NCBI RefSeq assembly: GCF_013364215.1
Contig: NZ_CP054923.1
Span: 5,642,001 to 5,706,000 of the forward strand
Length of the DNA stretch: 64,000 bases
Direction: 5' to 3'
From: Verrucosispora sp. NA02020
Lineage (GTDB): Bacteria; Actinomycetota; Actinomycetes; Mycobacteriales; Micromonosporaceae
This document shows positions 49,627 to 58,375 of this stretch, one piece after another (the first letter of the stretch is position 1; each line of letters opens with the position of its first letter). The position numbers were made by a program, and so were the translations under genes. The notes below the pieces were generated by a model. The model saw only the letters and a list, made by a program, of their open reading frames with translations, had not been told where the DNA came from and did not search any database.

Positions 49627-52600
49627 TCGGCCACCGCCCCGGCCTCCAGCGCGAACAGCTCCCGCAACTGGGTGGTGGAGAGCTCGGTGATCCACTGCTC
49701 GCCGGTGCCGACGACCGACGCGGCCAGGCCGCGCTTCTCGGCGATCAGCGCGGCGACCTTCTCCTCCACCGTGCCGGCGCAGACGAACTTACGGACCTGG
49801 ACCCGGCGGCGCTGCCCGATCCGGAACGCCCGGTCGGTGGCCTGGTCCTCCACCGCCGGATTCCACCACCGGTCGACGTGCACCACGTGGTTGGCGGCGG
49901 TCAGCGTCAGTCCCGTCCCACCGGCCTTGAGGGAGAGCACGAACAGCGCGGGCCCGTCGTCGGACTGGAAGCGGGCCACCATCTCGTCCCGGTCGGCCTT
50001 GCCGACCCCGCCGTGCAGGAACAGCACCTCCCGGCCGAACCGGGCCGCCAGGTGGCCGCGCAGCATCCCGCCGAACTCGGCGTACTGGGTGAACAGCAGC
50101 GCCTTCTCCCCCGCCGCCAGGACCTCGTCGAGGATCTCCGTCAACCGGGCCAGCTTGCCGGAGCGTCCGTCCAACGGGGAACCGTCGCGCAGCAACTGCG
50201 CCGGATGGTTGCAGACCTGCTTGAGCCGGGTCATCGTGGCCAGCACCAGCCCCCGCCGCTCGATGCCCTCGGAGGACTCGATCCGGGCCAGCATGTCGTC
50301 GACCACCACCCGATAGAGCGCCGCCTGCTCGGCGGTGAGGTTGCAGACGACCTCCATCTCCAGCTTCTCCGGCAGGTCCGAGATGATCGAGGCGTCGGTC
50401 TTGAGTCGGCGCAGCACGAACGGGCCGGTGATCCGGCGCAGCCGCTCGGCGGTGTCGGCGTCGCCGTGCCGCTCGATCGGCTCGGCGAACCGCTTCCGGA
50501 AGGTCGCGGCCGGGCCGAGCAGCCCCGGATTGGCGAACTGCATGATGGACCAGAGGTCGGCCAGCCGGTTCTCCACCGGCGTACCGGTGACCGCCAGCCG
50601 GTGCCGGGCGGGCAGCAACCGCACCGCCTCGGCCTGCCGGGTGGCGGCGTTCTTGATCGCCTGCGCCTCGTCCAGCACCACCCGGTGCCAGTCCACCCCG
50701 GCCAGGTCCACCGCGTCCCGCGCCGCCACCGAGTACGTGGTGAGCACCAGGTCGGCCTCCTGCGCGGCGGCACCGACGTCGTCGCCCCGGGCCCGCTGCG
50801 CGCCGTGGTGCACGTGGACGCGCAGCTCCGGGGCGAACCGGGCGGCCTCCCGCTGCCAGTTGCCGACCAGCGACATCGGACAGACCAGCAGCGTCGGCCC
50901 GGACCCGGCCGGATCACCGGCCAGCAGCGCCAGCAACTGCACCGTCTTGCCCAGCCCCATGTCGTCGGCGAGCACCCCGCCCAGCCCGAGCGACTGGAGG
51001 AACGCCAGCCAGGCCAGCCCCCGCCGCTGGTACGGCCGCAGCGTGCCGTGGAACGACGGCGGCGGGTCCAGTGGCGTGAGCCGACGCTCCACCGACCCGG
51101 CGAGCAGGTCACCCAACGCCCCGTCGGCGGTCACCTCCAGCACCGGCAGGGCGTCCGGTTGCGTACCGTCGGCGAGCCCCAGCCGCAGCAGGTCGGCGAC
51201 GGTCAGTTCGCCGGTGGACCGCAACAGGCGCAGACCGGCGGCGAGCCGCTTCGGATCCAGCTCGACCCACTGGCCGCGCAACCGCACCAGCGGCGTCTTC
51301 ACCTCGGCCAGCCGGGCCAACTCCTCCTCGGTCAGCGGCTGGTCCCCGAGCGCCACCTCCCAGCGGTAGTCCACCAGGGCGTCCAACCCGACCCGGTCGG
51401 TCGGGCCGCTGACCGTGCCGGGCGCGGCCCGCGACCCGGCCCGCAGGCGGGCGCCCAGCCGCGACGCCGGGCGCTGCCACCAGGACGGCAGCAGCACCGT
51501 GAAACCGGCGGCGTGCAGCATCGGCGCGCCCTCGCGCAGGAACCGGTGCGCCCCGTCGGCGTCCAGTTCCAGCGCCTCCGGGGTGGCGGTCCGCAACGCC
51601 GTGTCCAGCTCCGGCCAGAGGCGGCTGGCCCGGCCCAGCTCGGCCAGCATCGTCTCCTGCGGATGCGCCCCGGCGACGGTGCCGCCCTCGCCGCGCCACA
51701 CCTGACCGGCGTCGACGTGCAGACCCGACTCGTCGGCCGCCCGCAGACCGAACTCCACCCGCCACCTGCCCGGGTCCCCCACCGCCGCGTCCAGGTCGAG
51801 CGGCACCACCGTCACCGGGCCAGGCACCTCCTCGGTCGACGGCTCCACCAGCCGGAAGCTCGCCCGTACCGCCCCGCCCGCCGCGTCCCGCTGCCAGGCG
51901 TCCAGCTCGGACCGGAGAACGTCCAGCGCTGCCGCGTCGGCCGTGAACTCGCGGTGCGGCCCGGTCAGCGCGCCGAGCCAGGACGCCACCGCCGCGCCGG
52001 GGCGTACGCCTCGGGCCAGTGCGGTCTCCGGCAGGGCCGCGCGCACCGCCGCATCGGTCAGCACATCCAGCGCGTCCCCCACCACCCCACCCGGATGTAA
52101 GGCCGGATGTAAGGAAGGGCCCCCTGATAACGCCTCCGGTAGAGCAGGGGACCCCTCTTCACTTCCACGCCGGGTGGTGCGCGCCGATCCGCCCGGCCGG
52201 CGTGCGGTGCGACGGACGGCGCTGCCGGGCGCCGGAAGGGCGGGCAGGTCCGCCTCGACCACCGCGCGGGCGACCGGCGGCAGCGCCAACGCCAACGACC
52301 GCGCCCAGGCCGCGTCGGTACCGGTCAGCAGCGGACGCCACACCGCACGCGCGGGTACGCCGTCCTCCGGTCGCCCGCCACCGACCGCCGTCGACCCGGT
52401 CCGGGCGGTGGACCGTCGTCGGGTCTGCTGGGGCTGGTGGGCCTGGTCGGGCTGGTCGGGCTGGTGGGCTTGCCGGTGCTGGTGCGGCATCCGGTGGGCC
52501 TGGCTGTTCGGGTGGAGGGCCTGCGGGGCGGCGGACGTCGGGGCGGCGAGGCCGGGCAGGACCCGGCCCCGACCGGCCAGGTCGACGGCGAAGGCGGCCA

Positions 52601-53006
52601 CCTCGGCCAGGTGTCGCAGGGCGGCACCCGGTACGGCGGACACGCGGTCGATGCCGCGCAGCAGCGCCAGCGTGGCGTCCGGGCCGTACGCGAGGACCGG
52701 CACCCGCCATCCGGCCAGGGCGACCCGGCCCCGGGGCGGTGCCACGACGGTGGTCCGGACCAGTTCCGGCGAGTCCATCGGCGAGCCGCCCCGGGTGGGC
52801 AGGCTCAACAGCACCGTGCCGAGGTCGGCCGGCTCGGCGGCCTCGCCCATGACGGTGGTCAACGCGGCGTGGTCGGCGGCGAACGGGTGCGGCCGGTCGC
52901 GGGGTGCCCGCCCCGGTCGGCGCGGCGCCTCCGGCTCTCGGGTGCTGTCCTCGGCCCAGACGGCGAAGCCGCGACCGGGCAGCCACACCCCGTGCACGAC
53001 CAGCAC
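49623..53006 (-). CDS. SNF2-family helicase/ATPase
   Basis: 1127 residues from GTG 53006. An N-terminal accessory region (1-560) precedes DUF3670-like blocks and the two RecA lobes. ADDMGLGKTVQLLALLAG (Walker A, about residue 680), DEAQAIKN (motif II, about 778), TGTPVENRLADLW, and in lobe 2 LLFTQYAEFGGML and DRWWNPAVEDQATDRAFRIGQ. It likely translocates on double-stranded DNA in repair or recombination with the co-translated SWIM protein. Residues about 284-306 (EEGSPALPEALSGGP...) are encoded by an interspersed DNA repeat, an unusual in-frame insertion. Confidence 0.94.
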   Translation of the reverse strand: MLVVHGVWLPGRGFAVWAEDSTREPEAPRRPGRAPRDRPHPFAADHAALTTVMGEAAEPADLGTVLLSLPTRGGSPMDSPELVRTTVVAPPRGRVALAGWRVPVLAYGPDATLALLRGIDRVSAVPGAALRHLAEVAAFAVDLAGRGRVLPGLAAPTSAAPQALHPNSQAHRMPHQHRQAHQPDQPDQAHQPQQTRRRSTARTGSTAVGGGRPEDGVPARAVWRPLLTGTDAAWARSLALALPPVARAVVEADLPALPAPGSAVRRTARRPGGSARTTRRGSEEGSPALPEALSGGPSLHPALHPGGVVGDALDVLTDAAVRAALPETALARGVRPGAAVASWLGALTGPHREFTADAAALDVLRSELDAWQRDAAGGAVRASFRLVEPSTEEVPGPVTVVPLDLDAAVGDPGRWRVEFGLRAADESGLHVDAGQVWRGEGGTVAGAHPQETMLAELGRASRLWPELDTALRTATPEALELDADGAHRFLREGAPMLHAAGFTVLLPSWWQRPASRLGARLRAGSRAAPGTVSGPTDRVGLDALVDYRWEVALGDQPLTEEELARLAEVKTPLVRLRGQWVELDPKRLAAGLRLLRSTGELTVADLLRLGLADGTQPDALPVLEVTADGALGDLLAGSVERRLTPLDPPPSFHGTLRPYQRRGLAWLAFLQSLGLGGVLADDMGLGKTVQLLALLAGDPAGSGPTLLVCPMSLVGNWQREAARFAPELRVHVHHGAQRARGDDVGAAAQEADLVLTTYSVAARDAVDLAGVDWHRVVLDEAQAIKNAATRQAEAVRLLPARHRLAVTGTPVENRLADLWSIMQFANPGLLGPAATFRKRFAEPIERHGDADTAERLRRITGPFVLRRLKTDASIISDLPEKLEMEVVCNLTAEQAALYRVVVDDMLARIESSEGIERRGLVLATMTRLKQVCNHPAQLLRDGSPLDGRSGKLARLTEILDEVLAAGEKALLFTQYAEFGGMLRGHLAARFGREVLFLHGGVGKADRDEMVARFQSDDGPALFVLSLKAGGTGLTLTAANHVVHVDRWWNPAVEDQATDRAFRIGQRRRVQVRKFVCAGTVEEKVAALIAEKRGLAASVVGTGEQWITELSTTQLRELFALEAGAVAE
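52111..52157 (+). repeat. Interspersed repeat, copy A, inside the SNF2 coding region
   Basis: aaggaagggccccctgataa then cgcctccggtagagcagggg and acccct. It matches copies at 53025-53076 and 38451-38501. Read on the minus strand it encodes EEGSPALPEALSGGPSL without interrupting the frame. Confidence 0.75.
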
Positions 53007-53024
53007 GCACGCCCCCTCGCCGAG

Positions 53025-53076
53025 TAAGGAGGGGTCCCCTGCTAACGCCTCCGGTAGAGCAAGGGTCCCCTGCTAA
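53025..53076 (+). repeat. Interspersed repeat, copy B, in the SNF2/pfkB divergent region
   Basis: taaggaggggtcccctgcta then acgcctccggtagagcaagg and gtcccctgctaac. It lies 19 bp upstream of the SNF2 start and 46 bp upstream of the PfkB start, so it occupies both promoters. Confidence 0.75.
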
Positions 53077-53121
53077 CAACCGGGACAGCTTAGGCGCCAC
53101 CCGACGTCTACCGTCGACGCC

Positions 53122-53991
53122 ATGTACGACCTTCTGGTGATCGGTGGACTCGGTGTCGACGTACGGGTGCGGGTGCCCGGATTGCCGCTGCCGGTGGTCG
53201 ACTCGGTCACCGTCGACCCGATCGACCTGCGGATCGGCAACACGGGTGCCGGGGTGCTGCTCGCCGCCCACGCGCTCGGGCTGCGGGTGGCGGTGATCGA
53301 CACGATCGGTGCCGACCCGGCCGGGGACGTGGTGCGCGCCGCGCTGGCCCGGACCGGCGTACACGCCACGCTGGCCGAGGACCCCGCCGGCACCCGCCGC
53401 TCGGTGAACCTGGTCGACCCCGCCGGACACCGGATGGCGCTGTACGACCCCCGCGACTCGGACGGTCCCGCGCCCTTCCCGACCGAGCGGGTGGCGGCAC
53501 TGGTCGAGGACGCCACCCACGTCCACCTGTCGATCATGGGTTGGGTCCGGGACCTGCTGCCCGACCTCGCCGACGTACTCGCCGAGGGGGTGAGCAGCTC
53601 CACCGACCTGCACGACTGGGACGGGCGCAACCCCTATCACCGGCCCTTCGCCGAGATCGCCGAGCTGGTCCTGGTCAGCGGCGCGGCGCTGGGCGACCGG
53701 GCGGCGGGGACAGCCGCCACGTTCGCGCCGGGCCCGGTGCTGGTGACGCGGGGCGCGGACGGCGCGGAGTTGCACCTCGGCGGCCGCGTGCACCGGGTGC
53801 CGGCCGCAGTGCCGCCCGGCCCGGTGGTCGACACCAACGGTGCCGGGGACGCCTTCGCCGCCGGGGTCGTCGCGGCCCGCTCACGCGGCGCGACCTGGGC
53901 AGAGGCCGCCGGGTACGCGGCCGGGGTGGCCGCCGCCGCCTGCACCCACGACGGCATGGAGTACCCGCCGGGGCTGCTTCCCCTCCCCTGA
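53122..53991 (+). CDS. PfkB-family carbohydrate kinase
   Basis: 289 residues. N-terminal GNTGAGVLLAAHALGLRVAVIDTIG and GADPAGD match PfkB signature 1. The C-terminal DTNGAGDAFAAG is signature 2, with catalytic base Asp243 and the anion hole. It phosphorylates a sugar or nucleoside with ATP; ribokinase-like length. The substrate cannot be assigned. Confidence 0.92.
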   Translation: MYDLLVIGGLGVDVRVRVPGLPLPVVDSVTVDPIDLRIGNTGAGVLLAAHALGLRVAVIDTIGADPAGDVVRAALARTGVHATLAEDPAGTRRSVNLVDPAGHRMALYDPRDSDGPAPFPTERVAALVEDATHVHLSIMGWVRDLLPDLADVLAEGVSSSTDLHDWDGRNPYHRPFAEIAELVLVSGAALGDRAAGTAATFAPGPVLVTRGADGAELHLGGRVHRVPAAVPPGPVVDTNGAGDAFAAGVVAARSRGATWAEAAGYAAGVAAAACTHDGMEYPPGLLPLP

Positions 53992-54010
53992 CGACCGCCC
54001 CTCGGCGCCC

Positions 54011-54080
54011 GTCAACGTGCGCCGGTCAACGTGCGCCCGTTCGAGAACGCCGGTATGAGAACGCCGGTCAGAGTGCGCCG
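54011..54080 (-). repeat. 14-bp tandem repeat, five units, spanning a stop codon
   Basis: Exact 14-bp register at 54011, 54025, 54039, 54053 and 54067 (plus-strand units gtcaacgtgcgccg, gtcaacgtgcgccc, gttcgagaacgccg, gtatgagaacgccg, gtcagagtgcgccg). The last unit holds the TGA and last codons of the DinB gene. Confidence 0.85.
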
Positions 54081-54589
54081 GTGGTGCCGTCGGTGAGTTC
54101 CCGGAGGATGTCGGCGTGCCCGACATGCCGGGCGGTCTCCTCGATCATGTGCACCAGGATCCAGCGCAGCGACACCTCACCGAGCTGCGGTTGCGGCACC
54201 ACGTGGTCCAGGTCGAAGCGGGCGGCGATCTCCCGCGACCGGTCACAGGTCCGCTCGTAGTCGGCGGCCAGGCTCTCCACCGTGTCGCCCTCGTCCAGGG
54301 TGAAGCTGGCCAGCGCCGCCTCCTCCGAGGTGGGGAACACCTCGCCCGGCGCCGGGTCGAGCAGGATGTGGAACCAGTTGCGTTCGATCTCGGTGAGGTG
54401 TCTGACCAGCCCGGCGATCGTGGTGGCCGAGGGCAGCAGCCGACGGGCCGCGTCGGGGTCGGAGAGGCCCCGCAGCTTGCGCAGCAGCACCGCCCGGTGG
54501 AAGTCGAGGAACGATTCGAGGACGTCCCGTTCGCCGGCCACCCGGTTGACGACCGGACCGAGCGTCGGGTCTATCGCGATCTCCGCCAT
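54068..54589 (-). CDS. DinB/DUF664 family protein
   Basis: 173 residues. TIAGLVRHLTEIERNWFHILL and VHMIEETARHVGHADILREL carry the three His ligands of DinB-like four-helix bundles. It is related to the protein at 34.9-35.4 kb in pattern, with an N-terminal ERDVLESFLDFHRAVLLRKL helix. Likely a metal- and thiol-dependent transferase of unknown substrate. Confidence 0.9.
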   Translation of the reverse strand: MAEIAIDPTLGPVVNRVAGERDVLESFLDFHRAVLLRKLRGLSDPDAARRLLPSATTIAGLVRHLTEIERNWFHILLDPAPGEVFPTSEEAALASFTLDEGDTVESLAADYERTCDRSREIAARFDLDHVVPQPQLGEVSLRWILVHMIEETARHVGHADILRELTDGTTGAL

Positions 54590-54701
54590 GAGGGGAGATT
54601 AGTCCCGTTCCGACCCGCCGACTGTCCCGCACGCCCCGGGCTGTCCGCTGCGCGGGCGGCTATCCGCTGCGCGGCGACGGCGGGCGGGGCAGGATGGGCG
54701 C

Positions 54702-54908
54702 ATGGCATCCTCGGTTGAGATCCCGCTGGTAGGTGGCGAGGCGGACGGACAGCAGGTCACCGTCGAGCTGGACCCCAACGGCCGTCCCCCGCTGACCCAC
54801 CACCACCTGGGCTCGGCCGGCCTGGCCGGAGCGGACATCTACGAACTGGAGTCGGTCGACGCCAAGAGTCAGCAGTGGCGCTACTGCTGGCGAGGCCCGG
54901 CCGTCTGA
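54702..54908 (+). CDS. Small conserved-looking hypothetical protein
   Basis: 68 residues, mostly beta strands: VEIPLVGGEADGQQVTVELD, RPPLTHHHLGSAG, ADIYELESVD, QWRYCWRGPAV. The compact form and codon use support expression. No domain is recognised; no neighbour is on the same strand. Confidence 0.7.
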   Translation: MASSVEIPLVGGEADGQQVTVELDPNGRPPLTHHHLGSAGLAGADIYELESVDAKSQQWRYCWRGPAV

Positions 54909-54945
54909 CCCACCCGGCACACGACGCGGCCCGCCCACCGGACGG

Positions 54946-56091
54946 TCAGGCGCCGACCTCGACCAGGGACCGGGCGCGCAGGCTCTCCAGCACCGCCCGG
55001 GTGACCCGCGAGGTGCCCCGGGCCTCCTCACAGACCTGGGCGACCCGCTGCGCGGTGGTCTCCCGCCGCTGGTCACGTTCGTCCCAGAGCTGGTCGACCT
55101 CGGCCAGCAGCGGCCCCTCCACCTCCCGCTCCACGCCGCGCAGCGCCGGCACCCCGAGTCGCTGGGCCAGGTCGAAGACCTTTCCGGCGTACGGCAGGGG
55201 CAGGAACGGCGTACCCATCATCGCGGCGAAGATCAGGAAGTGCAGTCGCATGCCGACGGCGAGGTCGAAGTGGCGCATCAGCCCGAGGACCTGTTGCGGC
55301 GAGTAGGTGCCGTGCAGGATGCGTCCACGTTCGGCGGCGGTCATGTGCGAGAGCACGCCGTGCGAGTGCCGGATGTCGTCGCGCTCCATCGGGACGAAGA
55401 GCACGTGCGCGTCGATCCGGTGCACCAGGAAGTCGCCGATCTGGGCCAGCAGCCGGTGGTACCCGTCGACGTCGAGCCGTTCGGCGGCGCGGCCGGGCTC
55501 CCGTACGCTCATCCCGACCAGCCGCTTGCCCGCCGGCACGCCCTCCTCGCGCAGCAGTGCCGCCGGGAAGTCCTCCGGTTCCAGCAGGAACGCCGGGTCG
55601 GCGGTGACCGTGATCGGGTTGAGCAGGCCGGCCTCCTCCAGCACCATCCGCGACTCCTGGTCGCGGACGGTGACCTGGGTGGCGCCGGCCAGCGTCTCCC
55701 GGACCATGCCGGTGTCCACCATCTCGCTGAGCGGGCCCACCCCCACCGCGTACGTCAGCAGTGGCAGGCCGCGTTCCTGGGCGACCCGCACCACGCGGAG
55801 GTAGCGGCGGGCCTCCTTGTCGTAGAGGATGCCGCCGCCGCCCAGGATCAGCAGGTCGAGCTGGGAGAGCACGAGGGCGGAGTCGGTCCGGCTGACCCCC
55901 TCCCACGGCACCGCCTCGACATCCGGATGCGCCAACGCGGTGTGCGCCGGGTTCCGTGAGAAGACGATGATCCGGGCGTTCGGCTCCTGTTCGCGCAGGT
56001 CGGCCAGCAGGCCGGTGAGGATGGCCTCGTCACCGAGGTTGCGCCCACCGTACGAGCCGAGCACACCGATGGTCAGTCCGGCACGCGTCAT
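54946..56091 (-). CDS. Polysaccharide pyruvyl transferase family protein (CsaB-like)
   Basis: 381 residues from ATG 56091 with GGGGAGGAG upstream. GVLGSYGGRNLGDEAILTGLL and LDLLILGGGGILYDKEARRY are the GT-B-like N-terminal signatures. VGVGPLSE, VTVRDQESRMVLEEAG and HGTYSPQQVLGLMRHFDLAVGMRLHF follow the pyruvyltransferase order. Relatives add pyruvate ketals to cell-wall polymers, anchoring S-layer proteins (CsaB). Cytoplasmic by sequence. Substrate polymer unknown. Confidence 0.9.
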   Translation of the reverse strand: MTRAGLTIGVLGSYGGRNLGDEAILTGLLADLREQEPNARIIVFSRNPAHTALAHPDVEAVPWEGVSRTDSALVLSQLDLLILGGGGILYDKEARRYLRVVRVAQERGLPLLTYAVGVGPLSEMVDTGMVRETLAGATQVTVRDQESRMVLEEAGLLNPITVTADPAFLLEPEDFPAALLREEGVPAGKRLVGMSVREPGRAAERLDVDGYHRLLAQIGDFLVHRIDAHVLFVPMERDDIRHSHGVLSHMTAAERGRILHGTYSPQQVLGLMRHFDLAVGMRLHFLIFAAMMGTPFLPLPYAGKVFDLAQRLGVPALRGVEREVEGPLLAEVDQLWDERDQRRETTAQRVAQVCEEARGTSRVTRAVLESLRARSLVEVGA

Positions 56092-56186
56092 CCGTCGCTC
56101 CTCCCCAGGTGCGTCCGCATCGACGTCTTCCCGCTGCGCCGACGAACAGTCCTCGCGTACCCGGGGCGTCCGGTGGCGGTCGGCGG

Positions 56187-56590
56187 TCAGGAGGGCTCGG
56201 CGGTCAACCGGGACACCAGGGCGACGACCACGTCGTCGGGGTCGAACCCGGCGTCGATCGAGGGGGTGAGCAGGTCGAGCAGGAGCCCGTCCACGGCGTA
56301 GCGCAGCAGGGTCACCTCGAACGCGCCACCGGGCAGGCCGGCGGCCAGTTGGTGCGCGACGTCGTCGCGGTAGCCCCGGCGCAGGGTCGCACCGAGGATC
56401 CGGGCCAGGTCGGGACGGCGGGTCGCCTCCAGGCGCAGCTCGATCAGGGCGCGGGTGAGTTCCGGCTGCCGGGTGGTCCGTTCGACGATGTACCGGACGT
56501 AGTCGGTGAGCAGGGCCGTGGAGGGTTCCCGGGCGGCCAGTCCGGCCAGCACCGTCTCGTCGGGGGCGAACCGCTCGAAGCAGTACGTCT
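56187..56590 (-). pseudogene. TetR-family regulator, 5'-truncated remnant
   Basis: The frame reads FERFAPDETVLAGLAAREPS then TRALIELRLEATRRPDLARI and LLRYAVDGLLLDLLTPSID, a TetR ligand-binding domain of about 130 residues. The DNA-binding helices are missing: upstream of about 56590 the sequence becomes the antisense of a reductase fragment. No start codon of its own is evident. Probable remnant of a divergent tetR-reductase pair after deletion. Confidence 0.75.
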
Positions 56591-56886
56591 TCGCCCGCTC
56601 GCTGCCGCCGTCCGACGACCCGGCGGTGGAGATCGTCTCCGGTGACCCGGTCGCCTTCGTCCGCGACCTCAAGCAACGGTCCGGCGGCGACATCTGGCTC
56701 TGCGGCGGCGGCCAGCTCGCCGGCCAACTGCTGCCGGAGGTGGACGAACTGGTGGTCAAGGTCAATCCGATCGTCGTCGGCAGCGGCATCCCGCTCGCCG
56801 ACCGCTCGTTCGACCTGCAGCACTTCAGCCTGGTCGACGCCACCCCCATCGGCGCGGGCGTGATCATGCTGCACTACACGCGGTGA
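56570..56886 (+). pseudogene. Dihydrofolate-reductase-family (RibD C-like) 5'-truncated remnant
   Basis: KQYVFARSLPP, VRDLKQRSGGDIWLCGGGQL, VDELVVKVNPIVVGSGIPL and GVIMLHYTR are the C-terminal half (about 100 residues) of the RibD_C/dihydrofolate reductase family. The N-terminal nucleotide-binding half is gone, replaced by the head-to-head TetR remnant. No ribosome site. It should be non-functional. Confidence 0.78.
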
Positions 56887-56940
56887 AGGACGTGCCGGAT
56901 GGACCGGCACGGTGCCGGCGGCGCGATCAGGCTGAAGTAC

Positions 56941-57738
56941 TCAGACCGGGGTGTTCAGGGTGTGGGTGAGGAAGGGGAGGACCACCGCCGGCAGGGCGGG
57001 CGAGTCCACGATGTCGTAGTGGGTGAGCCCGGGCAGGACCGCCAGGCGGGCGTCCGGCCGGTCGGCACCGTCCCAACCGGCGTCCCGGTGTCCGCCGCCG
57101 AGCAGGCCGAAGAACTCGACCATGTGCGCGGGACGGATCGAGTCGGCGTCGGCGAAGACCAGCAGGGTGGGGGTGGTCAGCGCGGCCACCTCCGCCGACC
57201 AGTCGTACTCGCGGCGCAACAGCTCGCCGGTCCTGGCCCAGAGCTTCGGCCAGTCGTCGGGGCGGGGCGCGACCTGTCGATAGAGCTCGTACGCCGGGAT
57301 GCCCGTCATCCGCTCGCCGGCCGCCTCGTCGGGCTCCGGCATCCCGGCGAGCACCTCGGGGAACCAGCCCTGACGTCGGCACGGCGCGGAGACCACCACC
57401 AGTCGGCGAAGCAGGTGCCGGTGCTGGACCGCCAGCCGCAGGCCGACCCCGCCTCCGAGGGAGAAGCCCAGCACGTCGACCGGACCCAGACCCAGGTGAC
57501 CGATGAACGCGGCCACGTCGTCGGCCATCGACTCGTACCGCATCGGACGGTCGACGTCGGCGGTGCGTCCGTGACCCGGCAGGTCGACACTGATCACCTG
57601 GCGGCGCTGCGCCAGCGCGGGCCGGATCGCGGCGAAGGTCTCGACCGCGCCGAACCCGCCGTGCAGCAGCACCAGCGGCCGACCGGAGCCGTGTATCTCG
57701 TACCAGAACCGCACGTCGGCGACCTCGGCGTAGCCCAC
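56941..57738 (-). CDS. Alpha/beta hydrolase
   Basis: 265 residues from GTG 57738 with GGGGAGGGG upstream. LVLLHGGFGAVETF (oxyanion HG), nucleophile in GFSLGGG, acid in FADADSIRP and His in GLTHYDIV complete the triad. VDLPGHGRT is also typical. Unspecific esterase/lactonase/dehalogenase family; substrate unknown. Its first ~30 bases are partly repeated at 58089-58120. Confidence 0.92.
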   Translation of the reverse strand: MGYAEVADVRFWYEIHGSGRPLVLLHGGFGAVETFAAIRPALAQRRQVISVDLPGHGRTADVDRPMRYESMADDVAAFIGHLGLGPVDVLGFSLGGGVGLRLAVQHRHLLRRLVVVSAPCRRQGWFPEVLAGMPEPDEAAGERMTGIPAYELYRQVAPRPDDWPKLWARTGELLRREYDWSAEVAALTTPTLLVFADADSIRPAHMVEFFGLLGGGHRDAGWDGADRPDARLAVLPGLTHYDIVDSPALPAVVLPFLTHTLNTPV

Positions 57739-58176
57739 TCGCGCCCCTCCCCGTCCGCGTCGGCACCGACCCGACGACGACGGTACGCGGCACCCGTCCG
57801 GCTCGGCTCCGTTTGCCGGAGACCGCACCCCCATCGTCACGCGCGGCCCACGAAAGACGCGCCCGTGTCCGCATCCGGGCTGCCGTACGGCGGGCGCTCG
57901 GCTGATGCTCGGGACCTGACCGACAGCACGTCGGGCCCTTTCGAGCTGAAAGCGTCCACGGATCGCGGTGAGCGGCCCCGGCCTCCGGCGCTCCGTGCCG
58001 AGGATCTGCGATAGCGCAAACGGTTCAGCTCGAAAGGCGCCGAAGTAGGAACCAAGAAGGTCGCCGCCGACGCGCATTTTCGCACCCGAACCGCACGTCG
58101 GCGACCTCGACGTATCCCACGGCGACGTCACCGCCACGACCGCCGATGCAGAGACGGCCCGGAGAACGATGCGGAG
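57739..58176. other. Gene-free region with duplicated hydrolase 5' end
   Basis: About 440 bp without a supported gene. 58089-58120 repeats the start-codon region of the adjacent hydrolase (aaccgcacgtcggcgacctc, then cgacgtatcccac) with two changes. A 14-bp inverted repeat cctttcgagctgaa (57937-57950) / complement (58024-58037) encloses 73 bp. A 17-bp direct repeat of the tRNA terminator arm is at 58151-58167. Confidence 0.6.
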
Positions 58177-58205
58177 ACGGCCCGGAGAACTGATCTCCGG
58201 GCCGT
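58177..58205 (-). terminator. tRNA-Val terminator
   Basis: 12-bp perfect stem acggcccggaga / tctccgggccgt with a 5-nt loop, ending 9 bp from the tRNA 3' end. The arm is also repeated directly at 58151-58167. Confidence 0.75.
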
Positions 58206-58214
58206 TGTTCGATC

Positions 58215-58289
58215 TGGTGGGCGCGGCAGGTTTCGAACCTGCGACCCCTCGCTTGTAAGGCGAGTGCTCTCCCGCTGAGCTACGCGCCC
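58215..58289 (-). tRNA. tRNA-Val (TAC anticodon)
   Basis: 75 nt with encoded CCA. Acceptor GGGCGCG pairs with CGCGCCC; anticodon stem CTCGC/GCGAG with loop CTTACAA gives TAC; T-arm GCAGG-TTCGAAA-CCTGC. All arms pair perfectly. Confidence 0.96.
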
Positions 58290-58375
58290 GGAACGCCGTA
58301 CGGCGAGCCGGCGGTTGGCAAGCCTACCCTGCCGCCCACCGGCCCTACCGGACGGTTACCACCGTTCGGGACGGG

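Noticed and set aside
49329..52100. Long plus-strand frame opposite the SNF2 helicase
   Set aside because: Shadow of the helicase codon bias; Arg/Gly/Pro/His-rich with no motif.
54946..56910. Fusion of the pyruvyl transferase with an upstream 270-residue extension
   Set aside because: The ATG at 56091 with GGGGAGGAG gives the canonical family start; the extension is out-of-frame antisense of the TetR/reductase scar.
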